DNA of 64,000 nt, from the NCBI RefSeq assembly GCF_026241095.1, contig NZ_JAPFGB010000020.1, positions 62,001 through 126,000 on the forward strand, written 5' to 3'. Shown here in pieces: positions 1 to 8,399 of this stretch. The translations under genes and the position numbers were made by a program. The DNA is from Saccharopolyspora sp. NFXS83 (GTDB taxonomy: Bacteria; Actinomycetota; Actinomycetes; Mycobacteriales; Pseudonocardiaceae). Position 1 is the stretch's first letter. Every line of letters begins with the position of its first letter. Under the pieces are notes generated by a model, which saw only the letters and a list, made by a program, of their open reading frames with translations, did no database searches and was not told the origin of the DNA.

Positions 1-512
1 GCCATCGAGTGCGCGTCCACGCAGGAGTGGTCGAACGCGCCGAACACCGTGCTGCCCCCCTCGTGGCGGACCGCTCCCAGCAGGAACGGCGGCCACCGCA
101 GCGGGTGGCACTGCTCGTCGAACCGCCTCGACAGGTGCTCCCGGACCGCGGCCGAGCCCGTGAACGCACCCGACTCCCGCCGCCGCAGCACCACCCCGTC
201 GGCGGGCAGCAGCGCGCGGCGGAACTCGCCGTCCTGCTCGGTGAACCGGCTCAGCAGCCCGGCGTGCCTGCGGACCCACTGCCCGAAGGCCGCTTCCAGC
301 GCGTCGGTGTCCAGCTCCCCCGGCAGCTCGAAGGTGCAGGCCAGCCACGGGGGCGGCGTCCCGTCGTCGCCGAGCGCGCTCAGGTGGAAGGACTGGTTCA
401 GCGACGGCGGTACGTCACTGGGCGCGAACTCGTGGCCCGGCGCGGGTTCCGCGGTCCACTCCACGACGTCGCCGGGCGGGGGGTCGAACGCGCTGATCGT
501 CGTGACTCGCAC
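1..512 (-). CDS. Condensation-domain protein, third of a tandem trio (3' end outside window)
   Basis: Only the N-terminal ~170 codons are inside the window. The translation shows the typical start of a stand-alone condensation (C) domain: an acceptor-side segment with LPGELDTDALEAAFGQWVRR, then the active-site region DHSCVDAHSM. The usual HHxxxDG motif therefore appears here as DHxxxDA: the second His and the Asp are kept, while the first His is Asp and the Gly is Ala. GTG at 512 is the start that gives this frame; it follows the stop of the upstream gene by only a few bases, so the three genes look like one transcript. Such proteins acylate alcohols or amines in lipid or natural-product pathways (PapA-like enzymes, NRPS C domains). 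The substrate cannot be told from the sequence. Confidence 0.75.
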   Translation of the reverse strand, partial: MRVTTISAFDPPPGDVVEWTAEPAPGHEFAPSDVPPSLNQSFHLSALGDDGTPPPWLACTFELPGELDTDALEAAFGQWVRRHAGLLSRFTEQDGEFRRALLPADGVVLRRRESGAFTGSAAVREHLSRRFDEQCHPLRWPPFLLGAVRHEGGSTVFGAFDHSCVDAHSM

Positions 513-518
513 CGGTCA

Positions 519-1958
519 TCACTCCGCGAGGACGGCGGCGGGCACCGCGGACCGGAACTCGTGGTCACCGTCGGCGATGACTCGGTGCAGCACCGCCATC
601 GTGCGGTCCAGGTAGCGGGCGACGTTCTCCGCCGCGACCGCGGTGTCGGGGTAGCTGGCCTTGAGGTACGTGAGGCCGCGCAGCCGGTTGATCCACATCG
701 GCACGTCGAAGCCCTCGCCCGGCCCGCTGAGCACCTGCGCGTCCGCCTGCTCCCACAGCTCGCCGCCGCGGATCCGGCGCAGGTCGATGAACGACACGAT
801 GGGCAGCACCGTGCGCGCGTCCTCCTGCAGCTTCAGCTGCGAACCCAGCAGCTCCACCAGCTTCACCACCGGCACGTCCGCGATGGCGCGAGCGCGAGCG
901 AAGGCCTGCTCCGCCGCGGTGAGCACCTCGCCGAACGTGCCGAGGCCGGTGAGCGCGAAGTGCAGCGGGACCAGGTTGATGAACCAGCCCTGCGCCGCCG
1001 CCCACTGCCGTTCGTCGCGGGTCTGCACCGGCGTCAGCGTCCGGAACGACTCCGTGCCGGCCAGTTCCGACGCGGCGATCGCGAGCGCCGCGAAGATCCC
1101 TGCCGCGAAGCCGCCGCGGTGCTCCCGGCAGCGCTTGCCGAACGCGTTCGCCTGGTCGGCGTCGAACAGCTCCCGCTCCATCAGCAGCTTGCCGCGAGGT
1201 TCGTCGTCGTCGAGCCCCAGCGGCAGCGGGAACGATGGCGGCCGTTCGCCGCCGCTGAGCCAGAAGTCGCTCCAGGTCTGCACGGCGGCGGCCTGCGCCT
1301 CCGGCTCGATGGCGAGTCCTCGCTCCCGCGCGGCGAACACCGCGTGGTCTCCGACCTCCGGCAGCGCCGCGGGTTCGCCGCCGATCTGCTGCTCGTAGAG
1401 CCGGCGCAGCTCGTCGAACACGAGGAAGATCGAATATCCGTCGGTGTGCGCGTGGTCCACGGCGAAGAACACCGTGGAGGATTCCTCGCGCAGCACCGCG
1501 CCGAGCACGAACGGCGGCCACCGAAGGGCGCTGGTGGCGGTGTCGAACCGGTGCAGCAGGTGCTCCCGGATCTGCGCTCCGGTGTCGTAGTCGCCGACCT
1601 CCACCGGGACGAACTCGACGTCGTCGGTGTCGAGCGCGCAGCGGCGCAGCTCGTCGCCGGTGTCCTCGAACCAGGTCAGCAGCGTGCCGTGCCTGCGCAC
1701 CCACTGCTGCCAGGCCACGGCCATCGCCTCGGCGTCGAGCCTGCCGGGCAGGTCGAACACCGTGGACAGCCACGGGGAGTGCACCGCCCCGGCCGCATCG
1801 TTGGCCAGCGAGCGGCGGATGTGGTTCTCCTGGAAGGACGACGGCGGAGCGGGGTGCTCCCGCGCGACACCCATCGAGTCCATTGTGGACTCGATGGGTC
1901 GCCATTCGACGAGCGTGCCGGGGACGGGCTCGTACTCGCGGAGTGCGTTCATCCTCAT
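519..1958 (-). CDS. Stand-alone condensation-domain protein, middle of the trio
   Basis: A 479-residue protein with the fold signature of chloramphenicol-acetyltransferase-like condensation domains. An N-terminal RSLANDAAGAVHSPW region and LDAEAMAVAWQQWVRRHGTL are followed by the catalytic segment FFAVDHAHTDGYSIF (His-x3-Asp-Gly kept, first His replaced by Asp), and a latch-like C-terminal half contains TPVQTRDERQWAAAQGWFIN. The start ATG at 1958 overlaps the stop of the upstream paralogue (ATGA), which points to translational coupling. No carrier-protein, adenylation or ketosynthase domain is present in the visible part of the operon. Likely role: acyl transfer in lipid or specialised metabolism. 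The function is inferred from fold only. Confidence 0.82.
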   Translation of the reverse strand: MRMNALREYEPVPGTLVEWRPIESTMDSMGVAREHPAPPSSFQENHIRRSLANDAAGAVHSPWLSTVFDLPGRLDAEAMAVAWQQWVRRHGTLLTWFEDTGDELRRCALDTDDVEFVPVEVGDYDTGAQIREHLLHRFDTATSALRWPPFVLGAVLREESSTVFFAVDHAHTDGYSIFLVFDELRRLYEQQIGGEPAALPEVGDHAVFAARERGLAIEPEAQAAAVQTWSDFWLSGGERPPSFPLPLGLDDDEPRGKLLMERELFDADQANAFGKRCREHRGGFAAGIFAALAIAASELAGTESFRTLTPVQTRDERQWAAAQGWFINLVPLHFALTGLGTFGEVLTAAEQAFARARAIADVPVVKLVELLGSQLKLQEDARTVLPIVSFIDLRRIRGGELWEQADAQVLSGPGEGFDVPMWINRLRGLTYLKASYPDTAVAAENVARYLDRTMAVLHRVIADGDHEFRSAVPAAVLAE

Positions 1959-3505
1959 GAACGGGATCCCTTCGCCACGGGGTCGTGCTCGAGGCCGGCA
2001 CGCCGCGTTCCCGCACCGACCGGAGTTCGAACGCCGGACCCTACCTGATCTTCGAACGACCTCTCCGTCCACAGTGGCGCGACGGTGGCGGCGAAATCCG
2101 GGTCCGCGGTCGCCGCCGCGGCGCACACCGCCCGGCGGATCCGGTCGACGTAGTCGCGCACCGCCGCGTCCGCGCGGTGCGTTCCGGGGAATCGGCTCGT
2201 CACGTAGATGCCGTCGTTGCTGCGGTTGACCCAGATGTAGACCTCGTCGGTGGAACTGGCCGGCGCGTGCAGCGCCCTGGCGTTCCACTCGTTCCAGCGC
2301 TGCGCTCCGGGACTCGCGCGCAAGTCCATGTAGGACACGACGAAGCGCGGCACCAGCTCGGCGTCGAGCAGCTCCGCCACCTTCGGAACCGGGACCGTAG
2401 AGAGCGGTTTCGCCCGTCGCAGCGCCGCTCCCGCGCTGGGCAGCAGATCCAGCACGTCGACGCCGTCCGGCGCCCCGAGACCCACCGGCATCGCCAGTTC
2501 CACCGGGGCCAGGCCGACGAACCAGCCCAGCGATCTCGCCCACTGCCGGGCAGAACGGGTGTGCATCAGCAGCAACGTCCGGAACGTCTCCGCATCGCCG
2601 AGCCCTGCTCCGGGTCTCGCGGCGGCGAGCGCCAGCGCGCAGAGCACTCCGGAGAACGCGCTCCCGCCGTTGCGCCGGCAGGCCTTCTCGAACGCCGCGG
2701 CGCCGTCGGCGTCCACGAGCCATTCGCACAGGCCGTGCTGGCTGACCCGGGGAGCGGGCGCCGCGCCCGGTTCCGCGGCCAGCGGCAGGGGGAAGCGGGG
2801 CAGCTCACCGCCGCAGTCGGCGAGGAACTCGGCCCAGCGCGCGACGGGCTCGTCGGTGCGCTCGAATCCGTCGCTGTACTCCCGTTCCCGCGCGCAGAAG
2901 TCCACGTAGCTGCCGACCTCCGCGAGGCCGGCGGGCCGCTGGTCGCGGGCGGCGGCGTAGAGCTCCTGGACCTCGTGGGCCACCAGCAGGATCGAGTACC
3001 CGTCGACGTTGCCGTGGTCGAAGGCCAGGCAGGCGGTGCACGAGTCGGCCCGCGAGACCGTGGCGAACACGTAGGAGGGCCAGGACGTGGGGTCGGTGTT
3101 GTCGTTGAACAGCTCGCGCAGCGCGTCGGAGAGCGCCTCGGAATCCTCGTAGGCGCCCAGTTCGTCGCCCGAGACGGATAACCTGCCGGTGCTCCAGGTG
3201 TAGCGCCGCACCCCGTCCGAGGCAGGCCGCAGACCGCTGCGCAACGTCTCGTGCCGGTCCACCCACTGCAGCAGCGCGGTGCGCCAGGCGTGCTCGTCGA
3301 GCGGGCCGTCCAGGTCGAAGCAGATCGCGAGCCAGCTCGGGTCGTGCACCACTCCCGGCTCGGACCTGCACCGCACGTGGGCTTGCTGCAGGTGCGACGG
3401 CGGGCGTTCGTCGAACCGGGGTTCCGCTCCGCCGGCGGGGGACACGCTCCACCGCGCCGCCGTGCCGGGCCGGACGCCGTAATCCGCGATCTCCGTGAAT
3501 CTCAT
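1955..3505 (-). CDS. Stand-alone condensation-domain protein, first of the trio
   Basis: A 516-residue condensation-domain protein and the first gene of the coupled three-gene set. Key segments are LDEHAWRTALLQWVDRHETL near the N-terminus, CLAFDHGNVDGYSILL as the DHxxxDG active-site motif, and LMHTRSARQWARSLGWFVG in the C-terminal half. These correspond in order to segments of the two downstream paralogues, so the three arose by tandem duplication. ATG at 3505 is preferred over an in-frame GTG three codons earlier because a GGTGG stretch precedes it. The C-terminal tail after about residue 480 is short, charged and unlike the paralogues. Upstream lies an unusually AT-rich stretch, probably the operon promoter. 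Confidence 0.82.
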   Translation of the reverse strand: MRFTEIADYGVRPGTAARWSVSPAGGAEPRFDERPPSHLQQAHVRCRSEPGVVHDPSWLAICFDLDGPLDEHAWRTALLQWVDRHETLRSGLRPASDGVRRYTWSTGRLSVSGDELGAYEDSEALSDALRELFNDNTDPTSWPSYVFATVSRADSCTACLAFDHGNVDGYSILLVAHEVQELYAAARDQRPAGLAEVGSYVDFCAREREYSDGFERTDEPVARWAEFLADCGGELPRFPLPLAAEPGAAPAPRVSQHGLCEWLVDADGAAAFEKACRRNGGSAFSGVLCALALAAARPGAGLGDAETFRTLLLMHTRSARQWARSLGWFVGLAPVELAMPVGLGAPDGVDVLDLLPSAGAALRRAKPLSTVPVPKVAELLDAELVPRFVVSYMDLRASPGAQRWNEWNARALHAPASSTDEVYIWVNRSNDGIYVTSRFPGTHRADAAVRDYVDRIRRAVCAAAATADPDFAATVAPLWTERSFEDQVGSGVRTPVGAGTRRAGLEHDPVAKGSRS

Positions 3506-4029
3506 GCCACCCACTCAGGTTTTCGATGTCGCGTTCCCCGCTCGCGCCGATAGCGCGCCGAACCACGCCGATCACACGCGGGAGCCACGATGATGCCGCA
3601 AGGGAACTGGTCGAGTTCCGGGCCCCCGGTCATCGAGCACGCCGGGCGGTCATTCAAAACCGGCGAACGCGACGACCGCAAGCCCCTGCCGATCACAGCG
3701 GGTGTTTTCGCAGTTCACAGGCGATCTGCCGAGTGTCCACAAAGTAAGATCTTTGCAAATCCCCCCAACATTTCGAATTTTTCTCACGCCACGGGATATC
3801 TTCGACTGGCATTGCAAACTTTCACGCTAAATGAGAGTTTCACCGGCGTCCGGAACAGGCTTCTTCCGCGCCACGCGCAATGGCAATGCCGTGTTCACCG
3901 GGGAAATCACGACGTCACGGGCACCGCGTGGTTCCGGCACCAGAGCACCCGATCGACGTCGGCCGGCATCGGAGTTCCTCCCGCCGCGGGACGAACCGGA
4001 CTCGACGAGCACCGGCGGTGCAGAGCAGA
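3506..4029. other. Intergenic region with AT-rich core upstream of the condensation operon
   Basis: No convincing gene was found. Positions 3720-3850 are clearly richer in A and T than the rest of the window. They include a short inverted repeat, AAACTTTC near 3817 against GAGAGTTT near 3834 (one mismatch). The location directly upstream of the minus-strand condensation trio suggests promoter or operator DNA. Short open frames here lack codon bias and recognisable domains. Confidence 0.4.
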
Positions 4030-4063
4030 ACGTGGCGGCGCCGACGAATCGGCACCGCCACGT
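4030..4063 (-). terminator. Hairpin terminator after the peptidase-Lrp operon
   Basis: Near-perfect inverted repeat 14 bases downstream of the Lrp gene stop. The arms ACGTGGCGG (4030-4038) and CCGCCACGT (4055-4063) flank an inner stem GCCGA/TCGGC with a four-base loop CGAA and one internal mismatch. There is no clear U tract, as is common in actinobacteria. Its position fits termination of the minus-strand operon. Confidence 0.7.
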
Positions 4064-4076
4064 CATCGCGTCCCGG

Positions 4077-4541
4077 CTAGATCTGCGGCGGCCGGTGCTC
4101 GTACGGAGTGGACAGCACCACCGTGGTCCGGGTGGAGACCTTCGCCGCCTCCCGGATCTGGCGCAGCAACTCCTCCAGTCCCAGCGGCGAAGCGACCCGG
4201 ACCTGCAGGATGTAGGACTCGTCGCCGGCCACCGAGTAGCACGACTCGATCTCCGACAGGTGCTCCAGGCGCTGCGGGTAGTCGTCCGGTGCCGCCGGGT
4301 CGATCGGCGTCAGCGAGATGAACGCCGTCAGCGGCAACCCGATCTGATCACCGTCCACTTTGGCCACGTAGCCCTGCAGCGCGCCGCGCTGCTCCAGCCG
4401 CCGAACCCGCTGGTGCACCGCGGACACGCTCAGGCCGACGCGCTCGGCCAGGTCGGTGAAGCTGCACCGGCCGTCGTGCGCCAGCTCGCGCAGGATCGCG
4501 CGGTCCGTCGCTTCCAGTTCGCCCGAATTCCGGTCGTTCAC
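4077..4541 (-). CDS. Lrp/AsnC-family transcriptional regulator
   Basis: A 154-residue protein of standard family size. Residues ~10-60 form the Lrp winged helix-turn-helix (DRAILRELAHDGRCSFTDLA, then VGLSVSAVHQRVRRLEQRG). Residues ~70-150 form the RAM/AsnC ligand-binding and oligomerisation domain, with a typical SVAGDESYILQVRV strand. Family members bind amino acids and regulate amino-acid metabolism or transport. It starts at a GTG that overlaps the stop of the upstream M24 peptidase (GTGA), so the two are co-transcribed and probably coupled. A peptide- or amino-acid-linked regulation of the operon is a reasonable inference. A hairpin terminator follows. Confidence 0.9.
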   Translation of the reverse strand: MNDRNSGELEATDRAILRELAHDGRCSFTDLAERVGLSVSAVHQRVRRLEQRGALQGYVAKVDGDQIGLPLTAFISLTPIDPAAPDDYPQRLEHLSEIESCYSVAGDESYILQVRVASPLGLEELLRQIREAAKVSTRTTVVLSTPYEHRPPQI

Positions 4542-5686
4542 GCCGGCAGCACCACCAAGTCGTGCGGCTGCGAGTTCACGCTGAGCACACCGTCGTCGGT
4601 GACGATCACGATGTCCTCGATCCGGGCGCCCCAGCGTCCGGGCTGGTAGATGCCGGGTTCGATGCTGAACGCCATGCCCGCCTCCAATTCCAGGCTGCTC
4701 CCCCCGACGATGTACGGCTCCTCGTGCACGTCGAGGCCGATGCCGTGCCCGGTGCGGTGGATGAACCGCTCACCGAACCCGGCCGCCACGATGGGTTCCC
4801 GCGCGGCGGCGTCGATCGACTCGGCCGTCGCTCCGGGGCGCACCGCGCGCACCGCCGCGTCCTGCGCCGCCTGCAGCACCGCGTAGGTCTCCCGCACGTC
4901 GGGCTGCGACGGATCCCCCACCGCGTAGGTGCGGGTGCAGTCGGAGTTGTAGCCCGACGGGATCGGCCCGCCGATGTCCACGACCACCACGTCCCCGGCC
5001 CCGATCACCCGGTCCGACAGCGCGTGGTGCGGGCTGGCACCGTTGGCGGCCGAGCCGACGATGACGAAGTCGGCCTCGGTGTGGCCCTCCTCGACGATCG
5101 CGGCGGCGATGTCCGCGCCGACCTGCGCCTCGGTGCGCCCGGCTCGGAGGAACTCGGCCATCCGGGCGTGCACCCGGTCGATCGCCGCTCCCGCCGTGCG
5201 CAGCGCTTCGATCTCCGCCGCGTCCTTGCGCATCCGCAGCTCGCGCAGCACCGACCCGGCCAGCACCTGCTCCGCGCCCGTCGCCGCGCGCAGCGGCAAG
5301 GTGTGCATCGCGGGCATCACGTCGGCGACGCCCAGCCGCGACGGCGCGCCACCGCGGCGCAGCAGGTCCGCGACCAGCGCGTGCGGATCCTCCCCGTCGA
5401 CCCAGGTCACGATTTCGATGCCGAGCTCGTCGGCGGGCACGTCGGCGTAGCCGGGCGCCTCCAGCTTCGGCAGCACCAGCACCGGAGCGGCGCCGTTGCC
5501 CGTCGCGGGCAGCACCAGGGTGCTCAACCGCTCGAACGACTCACCGCGGGCACCGAGCAGGTACCGCAGATCCGAACCGGGGGTGATCAGCAGGGCGTCC
5601 AGGTCCGCGGTCGCCGCCGTCGCCGCGGCGCGGCTCAGTCGGGCGGAGAACACCGCGGGGTCCTGCTTGAGCGAGTCAGTGGCCAT
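4538..5686 (-). CDS. M24 family metallopeptidase (Xaa-Pro dipeptidase type)
   Basis: About 382 residues with a creatinase-like N-terminal domain (to ~residue 140) followed by the pita-bread M24 catalytic domain. All five metal ligands can be assigned: Asp in VVVDIGGP, Asp in NSDCTRTY, His in IHRTGHGIGLDVHE, Glu in FSIEPGIY and Glu in ARIEDI. Members cleave Xaa-Pro dipeptides or N-terminal Xaa-Pro bonds in the cytoplasm. The start is ATG 5686; an in-frame GTG at 5692 is possible. The gene overlaps the downstream Lrp regulator by four bases. In M. tuberculosis the equivalent neighbour of the exonuclease gene is pepE (Rv2089c), which supports this being its orthologue. Confidence 0.88.
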   Translation of the reverse strand: MATDSLKQDPAVFSARLSRAAATAATADLDALLITPGSDLRYLLGARGESFERLSTLVLPATGNGAAPVLVLPKLEAPGYADVPADELGIEIVTWVDGEDPHALVADLLRRGGAPSRLGVADVMPAMHTLPLRAATGAEQVLAGSVLRELRMRKDAAEIEALRTAGAAIDRVHARMAEFLRAGRTEAQVGADIAAAIVEEGHTEADFVIVGSAANGASPHHALSDRVIGAGDVVVVDIGGPIPSGYNSDCTRTYAVGDPSQPDVRETYAVLQAAQDAAVRAVRPGATAESIDAAAREPIVAAGFGERFIHRTGHGIGLDVHEEPYIVGGSSLELEAGMAFSIEPGIYQPGRWGARIEDIVIVTDDGVLSVNSQPHDLVVLPA

Positions 5687-5760
5687 GGCCACCTAGCCTA
5701 AAGAATGGAGTCACCGCGAGTCGCGCGGCGGTGCCGCGCCTCCGGCGAAGATCACCCCGG

Positions 5761-5806
5761 ACGGAACAGGCCGGGCAGGAGGATGTCCTGCCCGGCCTGC
5801 TTCCGT
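5761..5806. repeat. Strong hairpin in a divergent intergenic region
   Basis: ACGGAA + CAGGCCGGGCAGGA (5761-5780), loop GGATG, then TCCTGCCCGGCCTG (5786-5799), one bulged C and TTCCGT. This is a 20-bp stem with a single bulge. It resembles a rho-independent terminator stem, but it sits upstream of two divergent genes rather than after a gene. It could be an operator, a structured leader of either transcript or a remnant terminator. The remainder of 5693-6069 shows no gene. Confidence 0.6.
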
Positions 5807-6069
5807 GCCTCCGGCCGAGTCGTGGCGTCCGGGGAGGACAATGCGCCCAGCCGGAGCGGCCCGCCGCCTGTCGGGGGTTCGACGACGGCCCGTTCCCGTC
5901 CCGGTCCGGCGGACCGGGAAACCTCCGCGCCGCACCTCGATCCGGACGGTGCCGTGCGCTGATCCGACTGTATGAGGCCGCTCGGGCGGCGTAGTGACAG
6001 TGATCTGACAGCTCGCGTCCGCGCCCGGCCTGCGGTGCGGTGTCGGCGGGGCGTGACAGAGTGGTCCGC

Positions 6070-6996
6070 GTGACGGGTTCTGTGATGCTGATCGACTCCG
6101 CCGGGTTGTGGTTCCGCTCGTACTACGCGCTGCCCGACTCGTTGACGGCCCCGGACGGAACGCCGGTGAACTCGGTGCGCGGGTTCTGCGACATGCTGGC
6201 GAAGCTCGTCGGCGAACGGCGGCCGACGCGCCTGGTGGCGTGCTTGGACAACGACTGGCGCCCGCAGTTCCGGGTCGACGCGCTGCCCTCCTACAAGGCG
6301 CACCGCGTCGCCGAGGAGGACCCGGACGCCGAGGAAGTGCCGGACACGCTGAGCCCGCAGATCCCGATCATCCTGGACGTGCTGGACGCGCTGGGCGTGG
6401 CCACCGCCGAAGCCGAGGGCTACGAGGCCGACGACGTCATCGGCGTGCTCGCCGACCGGGAACGGGCCGACCCCGTGGAAGTCGTCACCGGCGACCGCGA
6501 CCTGTTCCAGCTGGTGCGCACCGGACCGACGCCGGTGCGGGTGCGCTACGTCGGCGCCGGGCTGGCGAAAGCGCAGGACTTCGGTCCGGCCGAGCTGGCG
6601 GAGCGCTACGCGCTGGACGCGGCCCGCGCGGGCGACGCCTACGCCGAGATGGCGATCCTGCGCGGCGACCCCTCTGACGGGCTGCCCGGCGTGGCGGGCA
6701 TCGGGGAGAAGACCGCGGCGAAGCTGATCACCGAGTTCGGCTCCCTGGACGCGCTGCTGGCGGCGGCCGGGCAGGGCGACCGGCGGCTCACGCCTCGCGT
6801 GCGCGGGAAGCTCGCCGAAGCCGCCGACTACCTGGCCGCCGCGCCCGCGGTGGTCCAGGTCGTGCGCGACGCGCCCGTCGTGGTGGACCGGCCCGACACG
6901 ACACCCGCCAAGCCCGCCGACCCGGAACGCCTCGCGGAGCTCGGCGCGCAGTGGGGGCTCGGCGGCCCGCTCGACCGTCTGATCGCCTCGCTCTGA
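6070..6996 (+). CDS. 5'-3' exonuclease (Pol I exonuclease-domain family, Rv2090-like)
   Basis: About 308 residues covering a complete FEN/Pol I-type 5'-3' exonuclease domain with no polymerase attached. Acidic metal-binding motifs are visible in order: MLIDSAGLWFRSYYA, ACLDNDW, EAEGYEADDVIGVL and VVTGDRDLFQLV. The YKAHR basic helix and a helix-hairpin-helix (LPGVAGIGEKTAAKLI) near residues 200-215 are also present. It would remove flaps or RNA primers during replication and repair. The start is uncertain: GTG 6070 is chosen, but GTG 6040, GTG 6061 and ATG 6085 (MLIDSAG) are in frame and none has a clear ribosome-binding site. A stand-alone copy next to the M24 peptidase is conserved in actinobacteria. 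Confidence 0.88.
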   Translation: MTGSVMLIDSAGLWFRSYYALPDSLTAPDGTPVNSVRGFCDMLAKLVGERRPTRLVACLDNDWRPQFRVDALPSYKAHRVAEEDPDAEEVPDTLSPQIPIILDVLDALGVATAEAEGYEADDVIGVLADRERADPVEVVTGDRDLFQLVRTGPTPVRVRYVGAGLAKAQDFGPAELAERYALDAARAGDAYAEMAILRGDPSDGLPGVAGIGEKTAAKLITEFGSLDALLAAAGQGDRRLTPRVRGKLAEAADYLAAAPAVVQVVRDAPVVVDRPDTTPAKPADPERLAELGAQWGLGGPLDRLIASL

Positions 6997-7129
6997 CGAT
7001 CTCTTCGTGCTCGGGTGGGCGAGTTCTCGGCGTCGGCCATGCGCTTCGCGCGTACGAGCACGGCCTCGCCGCGGGGGGCTTCACCGCTGACAGGAACCGA
7101 TGCTCCGGCGCGCGCACGTTGGTGAGGTC

Positions 7130-8359
7130 TCAGAAACCCGTGCCGCACCAGGGTGGGCGGGTGGTGGCTAACAGGCGGTCGGCCTCGGCCGTGGCCGCCG
7201 GGTCGTGCACCTCGACGCGGTTCGCGTCGACGAGCGTGGTCACCGCGACGTCGCCCAGGTACAGCGAGCCCAGCACGTCCACGTCCAGCGTCAGCTGCGG
7301 CCGGTCGTCCACGGGCGCGGCGCCGTCCGGGCCGATCCGGTAGGTGCCCGCGTTCTCCGGCAGCACCGCGTCCCGCACCTCGAGCACCACGGGTTCCGCG
7401 GCGCCGTAGGAACGCGCGGCCAACGCGGTGGGCACGTCGACGAGCCGCACCCACAGGTCGTCGTCGAGCCGGTCCACGGCGTAGCCGCGCCGGTCGGCGA
7501 GCCACCACGGCAGCGCCTCGTCGAGCGGGCGGTCGATCGCGCTGACCGTCGTGACCAGGTCCAGGTTCAGCAGGAAGCGCCAGAGCGACGCGGTGGCGAC
7601 GGCGTCCGCCGCGTGCAGCTCGCCGACGTGCAGCGCGACCGATCCGTCGCCGAACTGGTAATCGGTCTTCGCCGGTTCGAACAGCACGAACCCGTCATCG
7701 GTGCCGGACTCGTCGGAGTGCACGGCGATCCGCTGCGCGCCGCCGTTCTCGACGGTGCCGAACAACCGGGTGCTCCACCAGCCTTCGCTGCGACCGATCA
7801 GGCCGGGCCTGCCGGTGCTGATCCGCGCGTACAGCTCCGGGAGCAGCTTCTCCGCCGTCGGCCCGTCCACCAGCCGCACCTGCCCACCGGCGGGCGCGTC
7901 GTCCCGCAGCCCGCTGAGCAACCGGGACACCGAGACGCGGTGCGCGCGGGTGGCGAGGCCGTAGCCGAACCGGGGGTAGATGCGGGTCTCGGAAGCGTGC
8001 AGCATCGCCACCGGCTCACCGCGCCGCCGGGTGTCCGCGAGCTGCGCGCCCATCAGCTCCCGCAGCAGGCCGCGCCGGGTGCGGTCGGCGCGCACGCCGA
8101 CACCGGTCACGGCCGCCGCCGGCAGCACCGCGCCGCCGGGCACCTCCAGGGAGGACGACAGCGACATCGCGGTGCCGCTGAGCTCCCCGTCCAGGTACGC
8201 GCCGAACACCCGCCCCGGTTCGTACCGGGTCACCGACCGGCGCCAGCGCTCCTCGCTGCTGCGTTCCGGCACGTGCAACGACGCGAGGAACAGGTCGTTC
8301 GCCTGGCGGTACTCGGATTCGGCCAACGGCCGCACGTCGACTTCGCTCACACCTCGCAT
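7130..8359 (-). CDS. eis: Eis-type GNAT N-acetyltransferase
   Basis: A 409-residue protein with the Eis architecture. An N-terminal GNAT domain carries the acetyl-CoA motif TGVGVRADRTRRGLLREL near residues 85-103. A second degenerate GNAT domain follows, then a C-terminal sterol-carrier-like domain. The protein ends in WCGTGF; in the Eis family the terminal carboxylate, usually on Phe, takes part in catalysis, so the intact end supports an active enzyme. Eis proteins acetylate several amines of aminoglycosides and also protein lysines. It faces the exonuclease gene convergently and lies just downstream of the DUF4333 gene on the same strand. The sequence shows the family; the drug-modifying activity is family knowledge only. 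Confidence 0.85.
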   Translation of the reverse strand: MRGVSEVDVRPLAESEYRQANDLFLASLHVPERSSEERWRRSVTRYEPGRVFGAYLDGELSGTAMSLSSSLEVPGGAVLPAAAVTGVGVRADRTRRGLLRELMGAQLADTRRRGEPVAMLHASETRIYPRFGYGLATRAHRVSVSRLLSGLRDDAPAGGQVRLVDGPTAEKLLPELYARISTGRPGLIGRSEGWWSTRLFGTVENGGAQRIAVHSDESGTDDGFVLFEPAKTDYQFGDGSVALHVGELHAADAVATASLWRFLLNLDLVTTVSAIDRPLDEALPWWLADRRGYAVDRLDDDLWVRLVDVPTALAARSYGAAEPVVLEVRDAVLPENAGTYRIGPDGAAPVDDRPQLTLDVDVLGSLYLGDVAVTTLVDANRVEVHDPAATAEADRLLATTRPPWCGTGF

Positions 8360-8399
8360 CCTGCCGAAGGCACGAGCCGCACGTCGAGCGAATTCCCGG

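Noticed and set aside
3827-4066. 79-codon minus-strand frame downstream of the Lrp gene
   Set aside because: It overlaps the terminator hairpin, has no ribosome-binding site and no family resemblance.
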